DNA from: CAZPKH01 sp964407165
GTDB lineage: Bacteria > Bacteroidota > Bacteroidia > Bacteroidales > Muribaculaceae
Direction: 5' to 3'
Assembly (NCBI GenBank): GCA_964407165.1
Contig: CAYOUJ010000008.1
Coordinates: forward strand, 1-61,191
DNA length: 61,191 nucleotides
Positions within the stretch are counted from its first letter, which is position 1. Each line of letters starts with the position of its first letter. The translations under genes and the position numbers were made by a program. Of this stretch, positions 41,887-49,051 are shown one piece after another. The notes under the pieces were generated by a model, which was given only the letters and a program-made list of their open reading frames with translations, was not told where the DNA came from and made no database searches.

Positions 41887-43752
41887 ATGAAACGCCTGAT
41901 TACATTCATCATGAGTGCTTTACTTGTATCCGCAGCCGCGCAGGCCGCCAAGTCGCCAAAAATTGACCGCATCGACCCGCCATACTGGTGGGCGGGTATG
42001 CAGCAAGACACGCTGCAACTGATGGTCTACGGCACTGGCATCGGCAACGCCGTGGCCTCCGTCGACTATCCCGGTGTCACCGTGGCAGAGCAGGTTGCCT
42101 GCGACTCCCCCAACTACACACTGCTCTACCTCAATGTCTCAGACGCCGCTCAGCCCGGCACGCTAAAAATCACTTTCTCTGACGGCAAGAAGAAAACCGT
42201 GATGCCATACACTCTCAAGGAGCGCACTCCGGGTGGCGCAGCCGGCTTCGACGCATCCGACGTGCTCTATCTCATAATGCCCGACCGGTTTGCCCGCGGA
42301 GCAGCGTCGCCCTCCGATGCCCAGCGCTCGCGCGGACTCAAAAATCCCGTGGGTGTAGACCGCGCCAACCATAACGCACGCCATGGCGGTGACATCTCCG
42401 GCATACGCGAACATCTCGACTACGTAGACTCCCTCGGCGTTACTGCTGTGTGGGTGAACCCCGTGCTTGAGAACGACATGCACGGCGGCTCGTATCACGG
42501 CTATGCCACAACCGACTATTATCGAGTTGACCCCCGCTTCGGCACCAATGACGACTGGTCCGCGCTCGTCAGCGACGCCCACGCACGCGGCATCAAGGTG
42601 GTCATGGACATGATCTTCAACCACTGCGGCAGCGACCACCCCTGGATGAACGACCTGCCTATGAAGGATTGGATAAACCGTGTCGACAAGTACGCCCAGA
42701 CCAATCACCGTCTATCCACGGCCTACGACCCATACGCGTCGAAGTATGACCGCGACCTGACTGTCGAGGGGTGGTTCTGCGAGCAGATGCCCGACCTCAA
42801 CCAGCTCAACCCCCACATGCTAACTTATCTGATACAGAACTCGATATTCTGGATAGAGGACTCCAAGATCGACGGAATACGCATGGACACCCATCCGTAT
42901 GCCGACATAGCCTCGATGGCCAAGTGGATTGCCGCCGTCGAGAGGGAGTATCCCGAGTTTAACATAGTAGGGGAGTGCTGGTTTGCCAACGAGGGTGCCG
43001 AGGCGTTCTGGCAGCGCGGCGGTGCGCGGGGACACAGCACAGCTCCTGACTCCAACCTCCCCACGGTCATGGACTTCCACTATACCATCAAGGGGCGCGA
43101 GGCGTTCGGCACGCACACCACCAACTGGGGCGGCGGTCTCTTCGACCTCTATGATCACCTCTCGCTCGACTACCTCTTCCCCGACCCGCAGCACATACTC
43201 ACATTCCTCGACAATCACGACACCGACCGATTCCTGCTCGAGGAACCCGACTCGCTTGACTCGTGGAAGCAGGCAGTAGCCTACCTGCTCACCTCGCGCG
43301 GCATCCCGCAGATCTACTACGGCACGGAGATACTTATGAACGGCACGCGCGCCGACGGCGGCGACGGCAACGTGCGCCGCGACTTCCCCGGCGGATTCGA
43401 CGGTGACACTGTCAACGCGTTTACAGCCGCCGGGCGCACCACCAAGCAGAATGAGGCCTGGGACTATCTGTCGCGCCTGCTCCATTGGCGCCGCGGCAAC
43501 AAGGTGATTTCCGAGGGCTCGCTCAAGCACTTTGCCCCCAACGAAGGTCTGTACGTCTACCAGCGTGCTCTCGACGGTCGCACGGCCACTGTCATGCTCA
43601 ACGGCACCGATGCCCCCACCACAGTCGACATGACGCGCTATGAGGAGATATTCCCCATTGGCTCCACCTTTACCGACGTCATTACCGGCAATCCTGTAAC
43701 CGTCACCCCGGAGATGACCTTCCCGGCCCGCGCCACCCTCATCCTCCAGTAA
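41887..43752 (+). CDS. susA: SusA-like GH13 neopullulanase/alpha-amylase
   Basis: The 621-residue protein has a signal peptide (MKRLITFIMSALLVSAAAQA). An N-terminal Ig-like domain (about 25-115, 'IDRIDPPYWWAGM') comes before the GH13 (beta/alpha)8 barrel. Catalytic and conserved regions are visible: 'MDMIFNHCG', 'DGIRMDTHPY' (nucleophile Asp), 'IVGECW' (acid/base Glu) and 'FLDNHDTDR'. A C-terminal beta domain closes the protein. Like SusA it should hydrolyse starch-derived alpha-1,4 glucans in the periplasm. The usual susBCD neighbours are absent here. Confidence 0.92.
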   Translation: MKRLITFIMSALLVSAAAQAAKSPKIDRIDPPYWWAGMQQDTLQLMVYGTGIGNAVASVDYPGVTVAEQVACDSPNYTLLYLNVSDAAQPGTLKITFSDGKKKTVMPYTLKERTPGGAAGFDASDVLYLIMPDRFARGAASPSDAQRSRGLKNPVGVDRANHNARHGGDISGIREHLDYVDSLGVTAVWVNPVLENDMHGGSYHGYATTDYYRVDPRFGTNDDWSALVSDAHARGIKVVMDMIFNHCGSDHPWMNDLPMKDWINRVDKYAQTNHRLSTAYDPYASKYDRDLTVEGWFCEQMPDLNQLNPHMLTYLIQNSIFWIEDSKIDGIRMDTHPYADIASMAKWIAAVEREYPEFNIVGECWFANEGAEAFWQRGGARGHSTAPDSNLPTVMDFHYTIKGREAFGTHTTNWGGGLFDLYDHLSLDYLFPDPQHILTFLDNHDTDRFLLEEPDSLDSWKQAVAYLLTSRGIPQIYYGTEILMNGTRADGGDGNVRRDFPGGFDGDTVNAFTAAGRTTKQNEAWDYLSRLLHWRRGNKVISEGSLKHFAPNEGLYVYQRALDGRTATVMLNGTDAPTTVDMTRYEEIFPIGSTFTDVITGNPVTVTPEMTFPARATLILQ

Positions 43753-43766
43753 CCCAAACCTACCAG

Positions 43767-43819
43767 CCGGGCTGTTATAGGTCTTATAATGTCTATAATA
43801 GCCCGGTTGTTTTGTTTTT
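43767..43819 (+). terminator. Rho-independent terminator of susA
   Basis: The stem CCGGGCTGTTATAG pairs with CTATAATAGCCCGG with one mismatch (43767-43780 and 43793-43806). It is followed by TTGTTTTGTTTTT. The T-tract also provides the -33 TTTG of the next promoter. Confidence 0.8.
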
Positions 43820-43833
43820 ATGGTAATTTTTGC

Positions 43834-43841
43834 TATATTTG
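43834..43841 (+). promoter_or_regulatory. -7 box TATATTTG for the AAA/nuclease gene
   Basis: Matches TAnnTTTG, with TTTG at 43811-43814 (19 nt spacing), 23 nt before ATG 43865. Confidence 0.65.
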
Positions 43842-43864
43842 TGGCGAGATAAAAACCATTGGTT

Positions 43865-45427
43865 ATGGATACGCAAAGATACCCCATAGGCATACAGTCG
43901 TTTGAGCTCATGCGCGAGGTCGGCGGTGTATATGTCGATAAAACCGAATACTTGTGGCGGATGACGCAAAGCGCAGCCAACACATACTTTCTGAGCCGCC
44001 CGCGCCGGTTCGGCAAGAGCCTGCTGCTGTCGACCATCGAGGCTTACTTCCTCGGCAAGAAGCACCTGTTTGAGGGGCTATACATCGCCGAGAAGGAGAC
44101 GGAGTGGAAGACTTATCCTGTCCTCCGCTTCGACCTGAGCTCGGCACAGGCAACTTCAACCGAAACGTTGGAGGCGTTTATTAATGACCGCTTGCAGGAG
44201 TATGAGGTTAAATATGGCGTTGCTGTCAACGACGACACACTAAGCATTGGCAACCGTTTCGGCAAGCTCATGCGCAATATCCGCGAAAAGAGCGGTGAAA
44301 GAGTGGTTGTGCTCATCGACGAGTATGACAAGGGTATAGTAGAGGTGCTTGACCGCGAGGAAACGCTCCAGCGCAATCAGGAAATACTTCGGCCTTTCTT
44401 CGGCGAAATCAAGTCGTGCAACGAAATCATCCGCTTCTGCTTTATCACGGGCGTGGCTCGCTTCCGCCATTATACCATCTTCTCCGGCTTCAACAACCCC
44501 TGCGACATCTCCATGAATGAGGAGTATGCTGCCATCTGCGGAATCACCGAGGAGGAACTGATACGCCATTTTACACCAGGCATCGAGGCTTTGGCCAAGG
44601 CTGATGGTAAGGGTTTTGACACAATGGTTAGCGAACTGCGTCTCAAATACGACGGCTACCGCTTCACCAAGTCTGACACGCTGGTATACAATCCTTTCAG
44701 CATACTCAACTGCTTCGACCAGAAGTCAATGGACGACTTTTGGGTAAAGTCGGGCAACTCAAAGGTTTTCCTCACTTATCTGGCCAAGTCAGACTTCGAT
44801 GTGACAGAGATAGAGGACGTATGGTCAGACGCAAACGAGATGGAGGGGACTTTCAAGGCAGACAATCCCATCCCGCTTCTGTTCCAGACCGGCTATCTCA
44901 CCATCAAAGACTATGACGAAGGTACTTATCGGCTGGGTATTCCTAACGGCGAGGTGCGCACGGCTCTCGTTAAAGAGCTTATACCCCAAATCATGGGTTC
45001 GCAACAGCGCAAGTTCACCAAGATTTTTGCCGACCTAAAGAAGTGCACCAACCGTGGAGACGCGGAGGGCATGCTGACCATTCTGCAGTCGCTGTTTGCC
45101 ATGGCGCCGTATCAGGACATCGACATACCCAACTTGGAGAAGTATTACCACCTGATGGTGTACTATATCTTCCTGATGCTCGGCGTGGAGGCCCGCAGCG
45201 AAATTTCGATGAGCGGTGGGCGCATAGACCTGCTTGTCAAGGCGCTCCGCTACGTCTACGTCATGGAGTTCAAGCTCGACGGCTCGCCCGAGGATGCATT
45301 GGCGCAGATCGACAGCCACGCATACGCGCTGCCGTGGCAGGCCGACGGACGCACGGTCTACAAGATCGGCGTCAGCTTCTCCTCGGCGACGCGCACGTTG
45401 GGCGAATGGGTCATCACCAAGGCTTAA
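43865..45427 (+). CDS. AAA-ATPase-like plus PD-(D/E)XK nuclease protein
   Basis: The 520-residue protein has the AAA-ATPase-like (DUF1703) N-terminal domain: 'YPIGIQSFELMREVGG' and Walker A-like 'RPRRFGKSLLLST' (45-52), with 'VVVLIDEYD' as Walker B. The C-terminal domain (about 395-500) carries a PD-(D/E)XK core, 'GGRIDLLVK' then 'VYVMEFKLD'. The family is expanded in Bacteroidales genomes, often as many copies, and its function is unknown; defence or mobile-element roles have been suggested by domain content. It has its own promoter and stands apart from neighbours. I chose ATG 43865 over TTG 43859. Confidence 0.9.
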   Translation: MDTQRYPIGIQSFELMREVGGVYVDKTEYLWRMTQSAANTYFLSRPRRFGKSLLLSTIEAYFLGKKHLFEGLYIAEKETEWKTYPVLRFDLSSAQATSTETLEAFINDRLQEYEVKYGVAVNDDTLSIGNRFGKLMRNIREKSGERVVVLIDEYDKGIVEVLDREETLQRNQEILRPFFGEIKSCNEIIRFCFITGVARFRHYTIFSGFNNPCDISMNEEYAAICGITEEELIRHFTPGIEALAKADGKGFDTMVSELRLKYDGYRFTKSDTLVYNPFSILNCFDQKSMDDFWVKSGNSKVFLTYLAKSDFDVTEIEDVWSDANEMEGTFKADNPIPLLFQTGYLTIKDYDEGTYRLGIPNGEVRTALVKELIPQIMGSQQRKFTKIFADLKKCTNRGDAEGMLTILQSLFAMAPYQDIDIPNLEKYYHLMVYYIFLMLGVEARSEISMSGGRIDLLVKALRYVYVMEFKLDGSPEDALAQIDSHAYALPWQADGRTVYKIGVSFSSATRTLGEWVITKA

Positions 45428-45434
45428 AACACCC

Positions 45435-45524
45435 ATATAAGCCTTATAAGCCTTATAAGCCCCATAGACCTTATAGGGCTTATGGGGCTTATGGGGCTTA
45501 TAGGGCTTATGGAGCCTATATTGC
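45435..45524. repeat. 9-bp-periodic array TTATAAGCC/TTATGGGGC
   Basis: Ten in-phase 9-mers: ATATAAGCC, TTATAAGCC x2, CCATAGACC, TTATAGGGC, TTATGGGGC x2, TTATAGGGC, TTATGGAGC, CTATATTGC. The left half is roughly the reverse complement of the right half, so the array can fold back on itself. It lies between convergent genes. Confidence 0.85.
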
Positions 45525-45545
45525 CAAGGCTGGCGGCCATGGCGG

Positions 45546-45572
45546 GGAGGGCGGCCGAGACGGCCGCCCTCC
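45546..45572. terminator. GC-rich perfect hairpin, probable terminator
   Basis: A 12 bp perfect stem GGAGGGCGGCCG/CGGCCGCCCTCC with AGA loop, 8 nt past the PCMD gene stop on the minus strand. It has no T-run. A similar hairpin with a shared GCGGCCG core is at 58207-58234. Confidence 0.55.
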
Positions 45573-45580
45573 TGACTTGC

Positions 45581-47731
45581 TTACTCGTAGACGAGCTGGA
45601 GGTCGTCGACGTACATCACGGAGCCGGCGCCGCCGGTGAAGTAGTCGCCGCCGCGGGAGGCTGCGCAGGTGACCAAGATGTAGGTCGGGCGCAGGTCGGT
45701 GCGGGCGTAGTCGAGGGTGATCTCAAACTCCACCATCGAGCTTGTGGCGTCGAAGATCTTCTCGCCGTAGGCTATGACATGGCTGGAAGTCTTGTCAAAC
45801 AGCTGCCGGTCGGAGCTCTTGGTCTTGATGACGCATGCCCAGGTCTCGCCGTCATAGCTCTCGGTGTGGTCGTCGAGCAGGGCGATGTAGACGATGCCCT
45901 GGTCCATGGTGCCCTTGGCCAGGTCGGCGGGAGCGTCGTCACCGACGTAGTCTATTGCCACGGGCGAGTAGTGGACGTAGCCGCGGAGCTTGACGGGACG
46001 CGAGGTGAAGGGACGGCCCCAGCCGAGGACGCCGTCCATGCCGTCGGTGGCGAGGTATTTGCCGGTGAAGCAGTTGCCGGCGGCAAACTTGCCAATGGTG
46101 CCGAACAGGCCGACGAACTGCGAGGCGAGCTTGGCGGAATAGGTGCCGTCGTGGACGTAGTCGGTGGAGAAGGTAGTCACGTTCTTGCCCATCGTTGAGG
46201 AGCCGTGGTTGCCGGAGTCCCAATACATCGACTGGCCGGAGCCGTAGAGGAGCATGGGTGTGGCGTCGGTCCAGTTCTCAAACGAGGCGTTCTCGAGCTG
46301 CTGCTTGGCCTCGGTCTGGAAGGTGACGGTCGAGGTCTCGTAGGCGTCGCAGCAGAGGCGGTACTCATACTTGGTGGCAGGCTCCAGGCCGGTCACGGAG
46401 GCGTACATCTTGACGCCGGCGCGAGAGGTAGTGGCGGCTACGGAGGTCCAGTTGGCCGTGCCCACGGCGCGATACTCGAAGTGGATGTTGGTGGCTGTCT
46501 CGTCGATCTGCGTGCCCACGAGGGTGGTGCGGGTGGCGTAGGTCGAGAGGTCGGTGTCTTCGGCGTCGGCGGTCTCGATTATCACGGGTGCGTCGCTGAC
46601 GTTGATGACGAGCTTGGCGGTGGAGGTGCGGCCGTTGACGTCGGTGGCGGTGAAGTCGATGGTGTATTCACCGTCGGTGAGCTGGTTGAGCAGGGCGGTT
46701 TCGAAAGAAATCTTCACCTGGTGGGTGTCGGCGGAGCTGTCGTAGTTGTTGACCACGGTGATGCCGCCGGCGCTGAGACGGTCCAGCTCGTCAGACTGGG
46801 CGCTGAGTATGTCGATGTCGGTGCCGCTGAGGCCTGCGTAGGCGGTGAAGATAGAGCTGTTGAGCACTACCGACTGCAGCTGCGTGGAGCCTATCACCCA
46901 GACGCTCTTGCGGGTGAAGGTGCCCTGCTGGGCGCGGATGCCGTCGGAGAGGGTGAAGCTCTGGCCGATGATGCGCGGGGCAGTGGTGATCTCTATCTTG
47001 TCTTCGATGGTGAGCTCTTTGGCGTCGATCTCGATGGTGAGGTAGCCGCCGCCCAGCTCGGAGTCGTCAGTGGAGCACTTGACGGTGAGCACATACTCGG
47101 TGGCCGGCTGCACGTTGGGTATGTCGCCGGTGCGGGTGTATGTGGTGCCGTCGAGCTTCTTGCCGGTGAGGGTATAGTGGAGGGTGCTGACGCCGGAGGG
47201 CATCATGAAGTAGCCCTTGCGGTCGTCTCGGCCCTCGAAGGTGAGGCTGCCGCGGGTGTGCTCCACAGTCATGGTGTAGTCGGAGAGCACGTCGTCGACG
47301 CTCGGCTCGTAGACTACCGATGCGACGGTGTTGGCCACGGTGCAGACGATGTTTACCTGCGTCTTCTGGCCGTCGGTGATGACGAAGTCCTGCGAGCCCT
47401 TGTAATATTTGGCGTCGAACGAGGCGCTGACGCTGTCGCCGGCCCAGGCCTCGGCGAGGTAGCTGCCGGAGTTGAGGACGATGCCCTCGGCGGGGATGTT
47501 GTCGATGCCCTTGTATTTGCGGATGACGCCCTTGTCGTTGTCAATCCAGACGATGCACGAGGCTGCGAGCTCGTCGGCGGTCATGCTGCGGCTGACCACC
47601 TTGACGTCGGAGTTGAAGGTGGCCGAGATCATGGCCGTTCCCTCTCCGTCGATGTCAAAGGTGTCGGCCGAGCAGGCGGCCAAGGTGAGGGTCATGAGAC
47701 CCGCGCCCAAGATGTATAATGACTTTTTCAT
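45581..47731 (-). CDS. DUF4493 plus PCMD surface lipoprotein
   Basis: The 716-residue protein has a lipobox (LAACS, cysteine near 20) and DUF4493 at about 28-230 ('YLAEAWAG', 'YYKGSQDFVITDGQKTQVN', 'YFMMPSG'). An Ig-like module (about 290-375) and an Fn3-like module (about 380-470, ending 'VTFQTEAK') follow. The C-terminal PCMD domain contains 'LENASFENWTD', 'YWDSGNHG', 'IGKFAAGNCFTGKY', 'SRPVKLRGYVHYSP' and 'GSVMYVDDLQLVY'. The PCMD part is homologous to that of the protein at 12477-14039. It is last in a three-gene operon 21-24 nt apart. Expected location is the outer membrane; ligand unknown. Confidence 0.82.
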   Translation of the reverse strand: MKKSLYILGAGLMTLTLAACSADTFDIDGEGTAMISATFNSDVKVVSRSMTADELAASCIVWIDNDKGVIRKYKGIDNIPAEGIVLNSGSYLAEAWAGDSVSASFDAKYYKGSQDFVITDGQKTQVNIVCTVANTVASVVYEPSVDDVLSDYTMTVEHTRGSLTFEGRDDRKGYFMMPSGVSTLHYTLTGKKLDGTTYTRTGDIPNVQPATEYVLTVKCSTDDSELGGGYLTIEIDAKELTIEDKIEITTAPRIIGQSFTLSDGIRAQQGTFTRKSVWVIGSTQLQSVVLNSSIFTAYAGLSGTDIDILSAQSDELDRLSAGGITVVNNYDSSADTHQVKISFETALLNQLTDGEYTIDFTATDVNGRTSTAKLVINVSDAPVIIETADAEDTDLSTYATRTTLVGTQIDETATNIHFEYRAVGTANWTSVAATTSRAGVKMYASVTGLEPATKYEYRLCCDAYETSTVTFQTEAKQQLENASFENWTDATPMLLYGSGQSMYWDSGNHGSSTMGKNVTTFSTDYVHDGTYSAKLASQFVGLFGTIGKFAAGNCFTGKYLATDGMDGVLGWGRPFTSRPVKLRGYVHYSPVAIDYVGDDAPADLAKGTMDQGIVYIALLDDHTESYDGETWACVIKTKSSDRQLFDKTSSHVIAYGEKIFDATSSMVEFEITLDYARTDLRPTYILVTCAASRGGDYFTGGAGSVMYVDDLQLVYE

Positions 47732-47752
47732 TTGTGTGTAGTCTTCAGGAGT

Positions 47753-49027
47753 TTAGGGAACGTAGAAGATGATGCTCTTGGTCACCGAGACGTTATCGGC
47801 GTCGGTGGCGGTGATAACGAAGGTGTGGGTGCTCTCCTTGTATACGGCCAGCAGGGGCACGAAGTCGGTGATGTCGAAGCGCACCTGCTTGGCGCCGATC
47901 ACGTCGGAGCCGTAGGGGAAGCCGAAGCTGGTGAAGAACGCCTCCTCGGAAGCGTCTACGGGATAGGCCAGGTCGAAGGTGGTGGGCACGCCTACGCCGG
48001 GCAGGCCGTCGATAAACGCCTGGTCGGTCGACTTGATGTTGACTATCAGGTGGCTGAGGCCCACGGTAGACTCGATGATGACCACGCACTCGCCGGAGCC
48101 GATGGAGTTGGGCGTGTCAAACTTGTAAGAGCTGTCGGTGAAGGTGAACGTGGGGCCGCCCGCGGGGTCGGGGGTCGGGGTGGGAACTGAGTCGGGATCC
48201 TCCTTGCCGGGACGGTCGTCGTCGCCTAAGGGGTCGTCGTCGTCGTCGATGTTGCCGTTGATGCCGACAATCTTGATCGAGCTGTCGAGATACAGGCCGT
48301 TGCTGAGGCCCACGGTGCCTTTCTCGTCAGGTATCTCGATGTCGGAGTCTTTGACGGTGTAGGTGATGATGTAGTGGTTGCCGCCCGTGACGTCGGTGTA
48401 GGTCTTGGTCAGGGTGACGGGGGCGCTCTCACCCTTGAGGGTGCCGGAGAAGGTGACCACCATGGTGGTGCTGCCCTCGACGGCCTCGAAGTAGGCCGAG
48501 CGGGTCTCCGAGGGGGTGAAGGTGAGCGTGCCTACCTCGTTGCACTTCACCTCGACGGTGACGTCGTCGGTGAGCATCTCACGGAGCTGGTCGGAGTACT
48601 GTATGCTGACGCGGACGTTGGCAAATGTGCAGGTCACGACGCCTACGTTGGTGATGTTTCCGTCGGTGATCTGGAAGGTCTTGGAGCCGAGGTAGTAGGG
48701 GCTGTCCCAGGCGGCCTTCTGCACCTCCCGGTTCTTGACGGTGACGGTGTAGGTGCCCACGGGGAGGGTGAAGATTTCGGGCATGTCCTTGTAATACCAC
48801 TGCGCGGTCTGGGCGCCTTGGTCGTTGGTGATGGTGACGATGAAGTTGCTGAGGTCGACGGTGGCGCGGCTGACCACGTTTTCGCCGGTAGACACCTCAA
48901 CGCCCATCGACTGGAGCGAGACCTGTCCCTCGCCGTCGTCGCCGGAGGCGGGCTTCCAGTTGTCGGAGCAGGAGGCGAGTCCGGCCACGAGGCCCAAGGT
49001 CATCAGTATGTTGAATATCTTTTTCAT
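47753..49027 (-). CDS. DUF4493 lipoprotein with acidic linker
   Basis: The 424-residue protein has a lipobox (GLASC, cysteine near 20). A DUF4493 domain covers about 35-265: 'YTVTVKNREV', 'SPYYLGSKTFQITDGNIT', and 'ETRSAYFEAVEG'. A highly acidic, proline-rich linker comes next (about 265-295, 'GNIDDDDDPLGDDDRPGKE' then 'TPTPDPAGG'), then a C-terminal beta module (about 295-424). Unlike its neighbours it has no PCMD end. The acidic run could bind cations or simply act as a spacer. It is the middle gene of a three-gene lipoprotein operon. Confidence 0.8.
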   Translation of the reverse strand: MKKIFNILMTLGLVAGLASCSDNWKPASGDDGEGQVSLQSMGVEVSTGENVVSRATVDLSNFIVTITNDQGAQTAQWYYKDMPEIFTLPVGTYTVTVKNREVQKAAWDSPYYLGSKTFQITDGNITNVGVVTCTFANVRVSIQYSDQLREMLTDDVTVEVKCNEVGTLTFTPSETRSAYFEAVEGSTTMVVTFSGTLKGESAPVTLTKTYTDVTGGNHYIITYTVKDSDIEIPDEKGTVGLSNGLYLDSSIKIVGINGNIDDDDDPLGDDDRPGKEDPDSVPTPTPDPAGGPTFTFTDSSYKFDTPNSIGSGECVVIIESTVGLSHLIVNIKSTDQAFIDGLPGVGVPTTFDLAYPVDASEEAFFTSFGFPYGSDVIGAKQVRFDITDFVPLLAVYKESTHTFVITATDADNVSVTKSIIFYVP

Positions 49028-49051
49028 CTGTTTAAGGTGATAATGATCTGA

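Noticed and set aside
41887..43752. Complete Sus-type polysaccharide utilisation locus
   Set aside because: Only a SusA-like enzyme and a glycosidase-like lipoprotein are present; no SusC/SusD pair or regulator is adjacent, and the TonB-type receptor at 30982-33399 is 8 kb away.
46205..47719. A 504-codon open frame antisense to the DUF4493-PCMD gene
   Set aside because: Gly/Val/Ala-rich shadow of a real lipoprotein gene with a clear signal peptide on the other strand.
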